Assembly (NCBI RefSeq): GCF_021379005.1
Contig: NZ_CP075171.1
Location: 3,844,001 to 3,908,000 of the forward strand
Origin: Leptodesmis sichuanensis A121
GTDB taxonomy: Bacteria; Cyanobacteriota; Cyanobacteriia; Leptolyngbyales; Leptolyngbyaceae
DNA length: 64,000 nucleotides
Direction of reading: 5' to 3'
The position numbers were made by a program, and so were the translations under genes. The notes under the pieces are model-generated. The model was not told the DNA's origin, ran no database searches, and was given only the letters and a program-made list of their open reading frames with translations. Positions within the stretch are counted from its first letter, which is position 1, and each line of letters opens with the position of its first letter. Shown here in pieces: positions 1-8,694 of the stretch.

Positions 1-375
1 TTTCTCTCCAACTTCAATCGCGGGACACCCCTCTCCTTCAAACGCCCAGTGATCTACGGTTGACAGCCACCAGCGTTTACCCCGGTGATCAAATCCTGCG
101 ACCTCGGCCCCGATCGCCCGTCGTTCATGGGTGAGGGCATCTTCATGAAAGCGAATTTGCAACAAAATACTGCGGCTCTGAAACAGACGGGAAAATCCTG
201 GTAGATGAAACCCAATGTCGATCGATTCTGGATCCACCAGTTCCTGCGTATCGGGATCATTGGCCCAGGGTTTCAAGTCTGCTCTGGCATCGGGGAACTC
301 AGACTTAAAGAGATTCACAACAGTGGCTATCTTGCTGGCAGTTTCCAGGCTGTTTGCCTGCTCGGCTGCATTCAC
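1..375 (-). CDS. Conserved hypothetical protein, C-terminus beyond the left edge
   Basis: An open frame on the minus strand runs without a stop to base 1, so the C-terminus is missing. An ATG lies at 381-379, but a strong ribosome binding site (AGGAAGGAG, 390-382) touches it directly. The in-frame GTG at 375-373 has a 6-base spacing and is the better start. The visible 125 residues are soluble and rich in charged residues, with an acidic stretch followed by a segment containing GFDHRGKRWW. I see no signal peptide, membrane segment or catalytic motif that I recognise. It has the look of a conserved cyanobacterial protein of unknown function. The frame is convincing because of the start signal, but no role can be given. 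Confidence 0.6.
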   Translation of the reverse strand, partial: MNAAEQANSLETASKIATVVNLFKSEFPDARADLKPWANDPDTQELVDPESIDIGFHLPGFSRLFQSRSILLQIRFHEDALTHERRAIGAEVAGFDHRGKRWWLSTVDHWAFEGEGCPAIEVGEK

Positions 376-564
376 GCGCATCTCCTTCCTGTAAAGAACC
401 TGCAATGCTTTTGACGTATTTTTACTTAGTTATCTCCAGAGAGCAATACCTGTAAGGGCTAGACCAGCAGAGAGATGGCCAAGTCGCTCGCTAATAACGT
501 GTTAGACCAGATTACGTCAAGATGTATTAAAGATTTTTATATAAAAAATAGATTAAAAATCAAT

Positions 565-601
565 TTCTGTAGTTTTAAATACAGAATTTATCTGGTATAT
601 T
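565..601 (+). promoter_or_regulatory. Inverted repeat overlapping a promoter-like region
   Basis: In a very AT-rich stretch upstream of the small gene at 648, TTCTGTA (565-571) is mirrored exactly by TACAGAA (580-586). A -10-like TATATT lies at 596-601, and a -35 box at the usual distance would fall inside the inverted repeat. This layout suits an operator for a small dimeric regulator. The palindrome is seen directly; promoter and operator roles are inference. The rest of 382-647 shows no gene. Confidence 0.3.
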
Positions 602-647
602 GATTCTAGAAAGAGATCAGTTTCTAGGTTAAAGGAGAATTCGAGAT

Positions 648-839
648 ATGAATACCCAAGATCAAGCCCGCGCATTGATGATCCGTCACAAGCAAATGAT
701 CAGAAATCGGGAGAACTGTGTATTGAGCCGTGCAGCAGCAGAGATTGGAATGCCCTCTGAACAAATCCACGATGTGAATGCTGGTAAATCTCATCCTGAT
801 CGTCCTGGTTATGACCGTAGTAGCGTTGGTCTAAGCTAA
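648..839 (+). CDS. Small basic hypothetical protein (63 aa)
   Basis: The ATG is preceded by a good ribosome binding site (AAAGGAG, starting about 17 bases upstream). The product is short and hydrophilic. Its N-terminal half is helical and basic (ALMIRHKQMIRNRENC), and the tail is rich in Gly, Ser and Pro. I see no known domain. The gene stands alone behind a promoter-like AT-rich region with an inverted repeat and is followed by two hairpins, one of them a convincing terminator, so it looks like a complete monocistronic unit. Function unknown. Confidence 0.55.
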   Translation: MNTQDQARALMIRHKQMIRNRENCVLSRAAAEIGMPSEQIHDVNAGKSHPDRPGYDRSSVGLS

Positions 840-846
840 CGTTGGC

Positions 847-865
847 TGTCAGGGCCGTCCTGACA
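847..865 (+). other. Small hairpin after the small gene
   Basis: TGTCAGG pairs with CCTGACA around a 5-base loop, eight bases past the stop codon of the upstream small gene. There is no T-run, so it is more likely a 3'-end stabiliser than a terminator. Confidence 0.35.
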
Positions 866-904
866 TAATTGAGTTCAGCTACAGATTCATGGAAAGCATA
901 CATT

Positions 905-932
905 AGGCGCACTCATTAAGGGTGCGCCTCTT
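905..932 (+). terminator. Probable intrinsic terminator of the 648-839 gene
   Basis: AGGCGCAC (905-912) pairs perfectly with GTGCGCCT (922-929) around a 9-base loop and is followed by CTT. The stem is strong, the T-run short. The surrounding gap 840-1181 has no gene. Confidence 0.55.
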
Positions 933-1107
933 AGCTGAAATTAATGTGGATAGCTCTTGTAGCCAATCAGTTAAGCGAATCTGCTAGTTGCAAAAGTTCC
1001 TGGCTTCGCTGCTATGCCTTTGGGTAATCTTTCAAAGGGCAAATCGCGTAGAGCTTTGTTTGAAAGACATTAAGGAATGAGAATAAATTAAGGTGAAATT
1101 TTTGGAT

Positions 1108-1131
1108 AAGGGCGAACGGTCGCTCGCCCTT
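1108..1131. repeat. Palindrome of the GGGCGAACGG type
   Basis: AAGGGCGA (1108-1115) and TCGCCCTT (1124-1131) form an 8-bp stem. The unit resembles the dispersed GGGGCGAACGGNCGTTCGCCCC palindromes common in cyanobacterial spacers. It lies at the 3' side of the cysteine desulfurase gene and could also act as its terminator. Confidence 0.5.
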
Positions 1132-1181
1132 ACAGAAAATCAAACCACGTCAAGTTATTTAATTTACGCTCCTAAGCTATA

Positions 1182-2357
1182 TCAGGCAGACATCTTTGCG
1201 GCTTGACGCAGTGCTTCAATCGTTTCAATCGTATGCTTGGCCACCCGATCGATTTCCGCCTCCGTATTGAAGCGGCCAATGCCAAACCGGATGGAGGCAT
1301 AGGCAAAGTCATTCGATCGGCCAATCGCTTTCAGCACATGGGAAGGAGTTGCTTTTGCAGAGGTGCAGGCGGATCCAGCAGAAACTGAGACAACGGGTTG
1401 CAGTCCCAGGATCAGTGCCTGACCATCTACCCCAGCAACACTGATGTTTAAATTGCTGGGCAGTCGTTTGGTGGGATGGCCGTTAATGTAAATTCCGCCT
1501 AAAGGTTGCAACTGGTTCCAGAGGCGATCGCGCAGCCGAATGGTTTCCTTCGTTTCGGCTTCCATCACTTCGATTCCCAGTTTGACCGCCTCCGCAAACC
1601 CAACGATTTGAGGAGTATACAGGGTGCCCGATCGCATTCCCCGTTCATGGCCACCTCCATGTAGTTGGGGAGCCAGTTGTACTCTGGGATTGCGTCGCCG
1701 CACATAGACCGCTCCAATCCCTTTTGGCCCATACACTTTGTGAGCGGTCAGAGACATTAGATCAATATTCATGGACTCTACGTTCAGTGGAATCTTGCCG
1801 ATCGCCTGAGCCGCATCCGTGTGGAACAGTACATCCCGCCCCTTGCACATCCCCCCAATCTCTGCCAGGGGTTGTAAAACGCCGATTTCATTATTGGCCG
1901 CCATCACTGAAACCAGGATCGTATCGGGGCGGAAGGCCATTTCTAACTCACCCAGGTCAATGATCCCATTGGCTTGCACGGGCAAAAAGGTAATTTCAAA
2001 GCCCTGCGATCGCAAGTAGCGGCAGGTATCCAGGACGGCGTTATGCTCCGTTTCAACCGTGATGATGTGACGGCCCTTGCCAACATAGGCTTCTGCAACG
2101 CCTTTGAGTACTAGATTGTTGGCTTCCGTAGCTCCACTGGTAAAAATAATTTCTTCTGGAGTGGCGTTAATGGCTGCGGCCAGAATTTCTCTAGAACGAG
2201 TGACAGCCGCTTGTGCTTCCCATCCGTATTGATGACTGGTACTAGCAGCGTTGCCAAAATGCTCAGTAAAGAAGGGGAGCATAGCCTCCATCACGCGCGG
2301 ATCAACGGGAGTGGTGGCGTGACAATCCATGTAGATCGGGCGTTGGGACATTTCCAT
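1182..2357 (-). CDS. iscS: Cysteine desulfurase (IscS/NifS family)
   Basis: This PLP enzyme takes sulfur from cysteine for iron-sulfur clusters, thiolated tRNA and cofactors. The 391 residues match the family length. Visible hallmarks are the N-terminal YMDCHATTPVDPRV, the cofactor-stacking His105 (ETEHNAV), the PLP-phosphate region HTDAAQ near 180, the Schiff-base lysine Lys207 (TAHKVYGPKG) and the persulfide cysteine Cys331 in the flexible loop SAGSACTSAK. The loop is of the long IscS/NifS type, not the SufS type. Two starts are possible, MEMSQRP or two codons later MSQRP. Neither has a strong ribosome binding site. No IscU, IscA or nif gene is adjacent, so this is probably the housekeeping enzyme. 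Confidence 0.95.
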   Translation of the reverse strand: MEMSQRPIYMDCHATTPVDPRVMEAMLPFFTEHFGNAASTSHQYGWEAQAAVTRSREILAAAINATPEEIIFTSGATEANNLVLKGVAEAYVGKGRHIITVETEHNAVLDTCRYLRSQGFEITFLPVQANGIIDLGELEMAFRPDTILVSVMAANNEIGVLQPLAEIGGMCKGRDVLFHTDAAQAIGKIPLNVESMNIDLMSLTAHKVYGPKGIGAVYVRRRNPRVQLAPQLHGGGHERGMRSGTLYTPQIVGFAEAVKLGIEVMEAETKETIRLRDRLWNQLQPLGGIYINGHPTKRLPSNLNISVAGVDGQALILGLQPVVSVSAGSACTSAKATPSHVLKAIGRSNDFAYASIRFGIGRFNTEAEIDRVAKHTIETIEALRQAAKMSA

Positions 2358-2612
2358 ATCAGTTCACAAGTCACATCAGTTTTGCAATAGTATGCCCAAT
2401 CCTTAAGAGGTCTGTCATCCAGCTTTTGAGCCACAGTCACGCTGCAAAGTCCTGATGCAGCAAGCATTCTAGTAGCGGACTGTGCTCAAAAGTGCAACCG
2501 AACTTTTACAGTGGTGGGGATACGCTTTGCATCAGCTTTAAACTATGCCACTAATTGAAGTATTTCGATGGATTTGTGAATAGATGTAAAGCTTTATTCC
2601 AGGATAGCAAGA

Positions 2613-3044
2613 TTAATAAACGTAAATTCCTCCCGTTTCCTGGATATTGACCGTTGTACTTCCTGGACGGTCTTCTGGAAGCTGGGATACTTTGATTGTG
2701 ACGACATTATTGGCCGCAGAGACGCTGTATTTCAGATTAAATCGAGAATCGACTGGGCTAATCAGCAGGTAAATGGGGAGCGGTAGCTGGGTTAATACTG
2801 TGCGATTGCCAGCGACCAGTCTGCGGGGTGGAAATTCATTAGTTGTGGAACTGTATTCTAATTCAATGCCCGTTTGATTCACTAAATGAACCTGATAAGG
2901 TTTTTGGGGATTGATGCGAGCGATCGGTTGCCAGGGATAGGCTTGAGAATTGGCGGCAGGTTGGGCATGGACTTGAATCGCTGGAAGCATTGGCAGACAG
3001 GGAAGGAGCAAGAGAGAAGCCATGAGCCAACGATTCATCGTCAT
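2613..3044 (-). CDS. Secreted conserved hypothetical protein
   Basis: The first 28 residues form a textbook signal peptide: a basic start, a long hydrophobic core (LMASLLLLPCLPMLPAI) and a likely cleavage after VHA. The mature part of about 115 residues is predicted beta-rich (YQVHLVNQTGIELEYSST, then NNVVTIKVSQL). That suggests a small exported or periplasmic beta-sandwich. There are no catalytic motifs. The start ATG is supported by a GGAG 10 bases upstream. Function unknown. Confidence 0.7.
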   Translation of the reverse strand: MTMNRWLMASLLLLPCLPMLPAIQVHAQPAANSQAYPWQPIARINPQKPYQVHLVNQTGIELEYSSTTNEFPPRRLVAGNRTVLTQLPLPIYLLISPVDSRFNLKYSVSAANNVVTIKVSQLPEDRPGSTTVNIQETGGIYVY

Positions 3045-3158
3045 CTACAAAATTCTCCATTAAAAATTGGTTGGGGAAATGAAGTCGTCTCCTGAGAGGG
3101 AGGTGAATTGATGCAGCGCTTCCTACAGTGTAAGGGTTAGTGAATTGTTACGATCGCC

Positions 3159-3356
3159 ATGATTTTCACCCCTGATACCCCAGTACCACAAATTCCCAAC
3201 CCCATCCCTGATCCTGGGCCGGAACCTATTCCTAGCCCCATCCCTCAACCCGCGCCAGATCCAGGGCCAGAGCCAATTCCTGATCCTGCCCCTGAAACAG
3301 TTCCAGCACCGATTCCCCAAACCGTCCCGGGGCCGATTCCGCAAACAGTTCCTTGA
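3159..3356 (+). CDS. Proline-rich repeat peptide (65 aa)
   Basis: The frame encodes imperfect repeats of the type DPGPEPIP / SPIPQPAP / QTVPGPIP, so nearly every second residue is Pro. The nucleotide sequence is correspondingly repetitive. There is no clear ribosome binding site and no signal peptide. The opposite frame is implausible in composition. It may be a real extended proline-rich peptide or a non-coding repeat tract that happens to stay open. Without expression data I cannot decide. Confidence 0.35.
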   Translation: MIFTPDTPVPQIPNPIPDPGPEPIPSPIPQPAPDPGPEPIPDPAPETVPAPIPQTVPGPIPQTVP

Positions 3357-3441
3357 GGAGGAAATAGAGGATAGGAAATAAGATCGAGAGCTTTGCTTCT
3401 CCCCCGTCATCTAACTACCCAATTCCCCGATCTCCAGTCCT

Positions 3442-3894
3442 CTATTCATCTTCATCAGTGGATTCGAGCCTGCTTGCAACCTCATGCGGGTTGGAGTCTG
3501 CCTCATCCTGGCTCACCAGTGTGTCATGCTCCTGGGTGTTGTCCTCAGCGATCGCCTCTTCCGGATCTTCCTCATCTGTGGCTGCCATCTCTACTAAATC
3601 AGTATCATCCTCATCAGCATTGAGGGTGGCACCGGTATCGGCAAAACTCGTTGACAGCCCACTGGCAGGCGAAGCACCTGAATCAACAGAAGTGGTGGAA
3701 CTGACCGATAGATCCATCGTAGTGGGTGCCGTACTGGGAGCGATCGTGATGTTAGCCGCACTCCCTGGGGTGATGGGAGTTCCCACTTGGGCTTTAGCGA
3801 AACTATTGCGTAAGCCAATGTAACCCAGTGGTACCAAAAGGGCGGTACTCACTAAAATTCCTCGAAACCATTTGTGATTGATAACGCGCAACAT
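3442..3894 (-). CDS. Single-pass membrane protein with acidic tail
   Basis: A strong ribosome binding site (AGGAGGT, 3910-3904) sits 9 bases before the ATG at 3894. A TTG at 3900 is only 3 bases away and is rejected. The protein has a short basic N-terminus, one membrane segment (ILVSTALLVPLGYIGL), a Ser/Thr/Ala-rich linker and a very acidic C-terminal half (EEDPEEAIAEDNTQEHD). The likely topology is an anchor with a long disordered acidic domain. No domain is recognised. The plus-strand frame over the same bases is a mirror of this low-complexity sequence. Confidence 0.6.
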   Translation of the reverse strand: MLRVINHKWFRGILVSTALLVPLGYIGLRNSFAKAQVGTPITPGSAANITIAPSTAPTTMDLSVSSTTSVDSGASPASGLSTSFADTGATLNADEDDTDLVEMAATDEEDPEEAIAEDNTQEHDTLVSQDEADSNPHEVASRLESTDEDE

Positions 3895-4194
3895 GGCCAA
3901 TAGACCTCCTCGAAAAGAACTGGCACATGAAGTTTAGTCGCAGTTCCGGAAAATGAACCACTTTGTCAGTTTTTTGGCTGCTTCCCCAGCAAATGCAAGG
4001 CTTGTCCTCGGTGTAGCCGTTCTCACTACGTATGCATTAGACCCGACACCCGACACCCCACACCCCGCTTCAACAAATATTCTGACCAGCCAACAATTCC
4101 CCCTTTCCCCGTTTCCGGCCCATGAACCCTTTTTAGCCACTACCGCCCTACACTGGTAAAGTAACCATCTGTCGCTACTTTATTTGTCATTACT

Positions 4195-5286
4195 ATGCTT
4201 CGAGCCGGGATTGTTGGGCTTCCCAACGTTGGCAAATCAACTTTATTCAATGCTCTGGTCGCCAATGCGAAAGCTACGGCAGCGAACTTTCCCTTCTGCA
4301 CGATCGAACCGAATGTGGGGGTCGTGGCCGTTCCGGATGAGCGGTTGGAAGTGCTGGCTAAAATTTCCAATTCAGCGGAAATTATTCCGACCAGGGTGGA
4401 ATTTGTCGATATTGCCGGATTGGTGAAGGGAGCCAGCCAGGGAGAAGGGTTGGGCAACCAATTTCTGGCGAATATTCGGGAAGTGGATGCGATCGTCCAT
4501 GTGGTGCGCTGCTTTGAAAACGACGACATCATTCATGTTTCTGGCTCTGTCGATCCGATTCGCGATATCGAAGTGATCAATCTGGAACTGGCGCTGGCGG
4601 ATCTGGCGCAGGTGGAGAAACGGCTCGATCGTGCCCGCAAACAGGCCAGGGGGAATAAGGAACTTCAGGTCGAAGTAGATGCCCTGGAAAAGGTGCTACC
4701 GATTTTAAATGAAGGCCAACCTGCTCGTCAGGTCGAGTTAACGGAAGAGGAAGAAGCCGCTCTCAAGCCATTGGGACTCCTGACTTATAAGCCCATCATT
4801 TATGCCGCCAATGTATCAGAAGATGATCTGGCCACAGGAAATGCCTGGGTAGAACAGGTACGAGAATTGGCAGCTAAAGAAAATGCTCAGGTGGTTGTGG
4901 TTTCTGCCCAGGTGGAATCGGAATTGATCGAATTGCCTCCAGAAGAACGGCAAGATTTTCTGGAATCACTGGGAGTTACAGAAGGGGGCTTGCAGTCTTT
5001 AATTCGGGCCACCTATGAATTGTTGGGGCTACGCACTTATTTCACGACCGGGCCGAAAGAAACTCGCGCCTGGACGATTAAAGCGGGAATGCTTGCTCCT
5101 CAGGCCGCTGGGGTAATTCATACAGACTTTGAGCGGGGATTTATTCGGGCAGAAACGGTAGCCTATCAGGATCTGGTTGCGACTGGCTCGATGGCGGCTG
5201 CCAAGGAGAAAGGTTTGGTTCGTAGTGAAGGAAAAGACTATACCGTGCAAGAAGGAGATGTGATGTTGTTCCGATTTAATGTGTGA
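4195..5286 (+). CDS. ychF: Redox-regulated ATPase/GTPase YchF
   Basis: A universally conserved Obg-related P-loop protein that binds ribosomes and hydrolyses ATP in preference to GTP. At 363 residues it has the family's standard length. The Walker A GLPNVGKS begins at residue 8. The G3 region reads DIAGLVKGAS, and the usual NKxD is replaced by NVSE, which is the known basis for ATP preference. The C-terminal third (TYFTTGPKETRAWTI through VQEGDVMLFRFNV) is the TGS domain. The start follows from the family N-terminus. No ribosome binding site is visible. Confidence 0.96.
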   Translation: MLRAGIVGLPNVGKSTLFNALVANAKATAANFPFCTIEPNVGVVAVPDERLEVLAKISNSAEIIPTRVEFVDIAGLVKGASQGEGLGNQFLANIREVDAIVHVVRCFENDDIIHVSGSVDPIRDIEVINLELALADLAQVEKRLDRARKQARGNKELQVEVDALEKVLPILNEGQPARQVELTEEEEAALKPLGLLTYKPIIYAANVSEDDLATGNAWVEQVRELAAKENAQVVVVSAQVESELIELPPEERQDFLESLGVTEGGLQSLIRATYELLGLRTYFTTGPKETRAWTIKAGMLAPQAAGVIHTDFERGFIRAETVAYQDLVATGSMAAAKEKGLVRSEGKDYTVQEGDVMLFRFNV

Positions 5287-5439
5287 GGAGTGCTGCTATG
5301 GCTAATCTCTTGGCCTGAGAAAAGGTATACTTTGCAGGTGTCATAGTTATGAATTGTTAAGGGTAGCCCCTCCCTGGATGTTTAAGCGATGAAGTTGTCC
5401 ATTCTGTCTTGAGCTTCAATCAAGCAGGCTTTATGGTTA

Positions 5440-6054
5440 TTGTTTATTCCTGTTCCACTTAAAGACGCGGTGATGCAGTATCTGGCTCAGGTACAGAAAA
5501 AAGAATCCTCTCATGGGGTGGAACTCCGGCTCATTGCTCGCCAGTATTCGGAGTATGGCTGGACTCTGATGCCTGACCAGGAAGTTATTCCCTTGGATGG
5601 CGATCGCTCCTTTGGTGAGGGAGTCCTGCTGCTTGTCAAACTTTCAGAAACCGGTCAGGTGTTGCAAGCGACCAATGCCAGGGATTGGCTCCTGAAAATA
5701 ATGCAAACCTTTCTGAGCAGTGGTATTACTCCGGAGTTTCTCCGCAATGAAGCGGAGCGAGCTGAACAGTGGCGGCAGGATTTAACTCTGAAAAGTCAAG
5801 ATCTCGATCGTCGCGCTCTGGAACTGGAAGCCCGCCGGGAACAAATTGAGCAATTGGAAGAAAGCCTGAAACGTGAAAAGAAGCAAATGGAGAATTTGGC
5901 GGTTCAGTATAAGGAGCAGAATCAGGCACTCGATCGGCGGGAAATGGAATTAAATGCCTACCAGGAAGAATTAAGCCGCCTGGAAGCAGAACTGAAACTG
6001 GAAAAGCAGCAGTTAGAGGAACTGCTACGGCAGCATGGCCATAGCCCAAAATAG
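5440..6054 (+). CDS. Coiled-coil hypothetical protein
   Basis: Residues 1-95 look globular (KDAVMQYLAQVQ, then an acidic strand region ending near FLSSGITPEF). Residues 105-200 are a continuous predicted coiled coil rich in Glu, Gln, Leu and Arg (LEARREQIEQLEESLKRE). The protein has no membrane segment and no known domain. Only TTG (5440) or an uncertain alternative can open the frame, since an in-frame stop lies at 5410-5412. The start is therefore weak. It faces the ABC1 kinase gene convergently. Probably a cytoplasmic structural or scaffold protein; function unknown. Confidence 0.65.
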   Translation: MFIPVPLKDAVMQYLAQVQKKESSHGVELRLIARQYSEYGWTLMPDQEVIPLDGDRSFGEGVLLLVKLSETGQVLQATNARDWLLKIMQTFLSSGITPEFLRNEAERAEQWRQDLTLKSQDLDRRALELEARREQIEQLEESLKREKKQMENLAVQYKEQNQALDRREMELNAYQEELSRLEAELKLEKQQLEELLRQHGHSPK

Positions 6055-6090
6055 ATGGGTAAGCGTAACGCATCACTGCTAATCGTTTGA

Positions 6091-6104
6091 TGGGTTACGA
6101 CCCA
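6091..6104. terminator. Hairpin between convergent genes
   Basis: TGGGT-TACG-ACCCA forms a tight stem with a stable tetraloop between two converging genes. A longer, looser pairing with ATGGGT near 6055 is also possible. AT-rich sequence follows, so it could stop transcription from either side. The surrounding GCGTAACGCATC sequence resembles dispersed cyanobacterial palindromes. Confidence 0.4.
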
Positions 6105-6142
6105 CCCATCCTATAAAATTTGATGTGATTTAATTCTCTTTC

Positions 6143-8212
6143 CTAAGAACTTGCTGCAGATAGCTGGGGCGCAGTCGCAGGAAGAGCAGGCTGGGGAGGA
6201 ACAAAGTCCCTGGAAAATCCAGTTTCATCAGTCAACAGGAATTCGCGAATCAAACGAGCAAGTGCTCTTTGAGCCAGACTACTGACAACTTGTTGGCCCA
6301 TCTGGTGGGTTTCTGGTTTCACCAGCAGTTTCGGGATGAGCGGCAATATGACGATCGGGTCAAAGCCAGGAGTGTTCTGCAAAATGCCCCAAATCCGTTG
6401 AATGTGCTCCAGGGTTTGCTGGTCGTTAGAGGAAACAGCCGGGGGATTCACAGCAAAGCCAAATCGTTCTCCCAGGCGGTAGGTCAGACTGCGAAAGGCG
6501 TTGTTGCCTAACGTATCCAAGCCGCGGGCGATCGCGTCTGCAATGTGACTACGAATCAGTTCGCCCCGTTCAGAGAACAAGTAATCGGTCGCCTGATCCA
6601 GTACCCGCGGCAAATCATAATCATTGCTGTTACTGGCATTCCGCAACAGATTCTCCAGCCGATTCCAGCGAAAATTGTTGTCCTTAAACAACAGATCACG
6701 TAAGGATGCTCGCAATTCCGGCGCGGGATCAGTTAATAACCGTTTGGCGACATAGGGATAGGCTTTACTCAAGACCTTGAAATCGGGATCAACATTAATA
6801 GCGATCCCTTCTAAAGTCACCAGAGAGCGAATGATCAGGGCGTAATAGGCGGGAACCCGGAAGGGATATTCGTACATCACCTCAGAGAGTTGATCGGTAA
6901 TGCTCTTAAAGTTCAGCTCAGCAACACTGGCTCCCAATGCCTGATTAAACACCTGAGCCAGAGCGGGGATGATCGGTGTGAGATCGGTATCTGGCGTGAG
7001 AAATTCTAGATTGACGTAATCTCGCGCCAATCCTTCAAAATCTCGGTTGACCATGTGAACTACTGCCTCAATCAAGCCGTAACGCTGATGCGGCTTCACC
7101 TCACTCATCATGCCGAAATCCAGATAGGCTAGTTTACCGTTAGGGGTGGCCAGCAAATTGCCTGGATGGGGATCGGCATGGAAGAAGCCGCTTTCCAGCA
7201 ACTGCCGAAGAGAACACTGCACGCCGACCTCAATCAGGTAAGATGCATCAATGCCCTGAGCACGGATTGCCTCTGGCTGAGTCAGTTTGGTGCCGTTAAT
7301 CCACTCCATCGTCAGTACCCGCCGTCCGGTGTATTGCCAGTAGATGCGGGGAACGTAGATGTCCGGCAGGTTTCCATACAGTTGAGCAAACCGCTCTGCA
7401 TTCTGGCCTTCGTGAGTGTAGTCCATCTCTTCAAAGATGCGACTGGCAAATTCATCCATGATGCCGACGAGATCACTACGCACCCGCTTCACCGATCGCA
7501 TGATCAGCCGAGCCAGTTGCCGCAGGATATACATATCCAGAGCAATACTTTCAGTCAAGCCGGGACGCTGCACCTTCACCGCAACCGCTTCACCTGTCTT
7601 CAAACGGCCCTTATAGACTTGTCCCAAGGAGGCAGCCGCGATCGGATCTTCCGTCAATTCTGCATAAATTTCATCTGGAGGCAGCCCCAATTCTTCTTCA
7701 ATAAACCGAAAGGCAACGGCGTTATCAAAGGGCGGCAACTGATCCTGAAGTCGTGCCAATTCTTCTAAATAAATGGGGGGCACCAGATCGGGACGGGTAG
7801 ATAATGCCTGCCCCACTTTAATAAAAGCTGGCCCCAGCCGAGTGATTACATTCCGTAGTCGGATGGCCTGCCGCCGCTGTTGCTCTTCCGATATCCTGAA
7901 ATTGCGATGCCACCACCAGGACAATCCCAGACTCAGGAACGGCAGAAAAATTTGCAGAATTCGTCCCCAGACTTGAAAGGGCCGTTTGCTGTAGTAATTT
8001 GCGATCGCAGCGGCATCATAGCGTAAAGCTTCACTATCTGGGGGAGCCATAAATCGGGGAGACCCTTCCCCTTGGGCCAGGCATTCTTCCTCAACTGTGG
8101 GTGCTGGAGTGCCCTCCACTTCTGAAGCAAGCTGTTGTTCCCAGGATACAGACCGAGAAGCTGATGCCTGATCCAGGACCAACGGTGTAACTGTTGCAGT
8201 CTGGGAGTTCAT
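6143..8212 (-). CDS. ABC1/UbiB-family atypical kinase
   Basis: A protein-kinase-like ATPase of the ABC1K (AarF/UbiB/COQ8) family. Cyanobacterial and plastid members affect prenylquinone metabolism and stress responses. Family motifs in order: KVGQALSTRPD (the KxGQ motif of the inhibitory helices), the Ala-rich loop AAASLGQVYKG in place of a Gly-rich loop, VAVKVQRPG with the ATP lysine, HADPHPGNLL (catalytic loop) and LDFGMMSEV (DFG). The frame opens earlier at a TTG (8281), but the ATG at 8212 gives a typical N-terminus. The N-terminal 60 residues are variable. The C-terminal 200 residues are helical, and the specific substrate cannot be read from sequence. Confidence 0.92.
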   Translation of the reverse strand: MNSQTATVTPLVLDQASASRSVSWEQQLASEVEGTPAPTVEEECLAQGEGSPRFMAPPDSEALRYDAAAIANYYSKRPFQVWGRILQIFLPFLSLGLSWWWHRNFRISEEQQRRQAIRLRNVITRLGPAFIKVGQALSTRPDLVPPIYLEELARLQDQLPPFDNAVAFRFIEEELGLPPDEIYAELTEDPIAAASLGQVYKGRLKTGEAVAVKVQRPGLTESIALDMYILRQLARLIMRSVKRVRSDLVGIMDEFASRIFEEMDYTHEGQNAERFAQLYGNLPDIYVPRIYWQYTGRRVLTMEWINGTKLTQPEAIRAQGIDASYLIEVGVQCSLRQLLESGFFHADPHPGNLLATPNGKLAYLDFGMMSEVKPHQRYGLIEAVVHMVNRDFEGLARDYVNLEFLTPDTDLTPIIPALAQVFNQALGASVAELNFKSITDQLSEVMYEYPFRVPAYYALIIRSLVTLEGIAINVDPDFKVLSKAYPYVAKRLLTDPAPELRASLRDLLFKDNNFRWNRLENLLRNASNSNDYDLPRVLDQATDYLFSERGELIRSHIADAIARGLDTLGNNAFRSLTYRLGERFGFAVNPPAVSSNDQQTLEHIQRIWGILQNTPGFDPIVILPLIPKLLVKPETHQMGQQVVSSLAQRALARLIREFLLTDETGFSRDFVPPQPALPATAPQLSAASS

Positions 8213-8694
8213 GAGCGCAACCAAATAAGGAATGAATGTAAAGTATTGTAACAAGCCAGATTGAGGAATGCCGCTCCCCAAAGAACAGTTTCTTCAATCA
8301 GTTAAAGCAAGTCTCAGAAATCGATCTTGCCAACTCGTCGAAACACTGTTTCCACCCTACACCTTAATCCTGCCTTGTAGTCCTCTTATCTCTGGGGGAG
8401 TTTCCGTAGGTCTGAGGGCAGGTTTACCGAAGCAAGGAGAGTGGGGATTAGCCCGACCCTCGATCGCTGCTCCCTGATGCCTGGCCTCTTAGGTGGAAAA
8501 AGACCACACTGTTTAATCTTTTCTTTCACTCTCGATACCATAGGGTAAGAGTCTGGCATAATCGGCGGTGTAGTACGTTTGATCGTAATCGCCTTTAAAA
8601 TCTTGTCTAAGTCCAAAACCTTAGTTGATGGGATGGGAAAACAGCCGTTTTTTAGGTGGCTTGATTTAGTACTTTTTACTTTCAGTGGGTGTCC
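8213..8694. other. Intergenic stretch without a supported gene
   Basis: This divergent spacer separates the ABC1 kinase gene from recN. Short open frames exist on both strands, but none has a ribosome binding site or family-like composition. I see no palindrome, tRNA or repeat. Promoters for both flanking genes should lie here. Confidence 0.5.

Noticed and set aside
3123-3410. Minus-strand frame opposite the proline-rich peptide
   Set aside because: Arg/Trp/Asn-rich translation is the mirror of Pro codons; no start signal.
3458-3823. Plus-strand frame of 121 codons over the acidic membrane protein gene
   Set aside because: It is antisense to a frame with a strong ribosome binding site and membrane segment. 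Its Ser/Val-rich composition is what the mirror of an acidic low-complexity gene gives.
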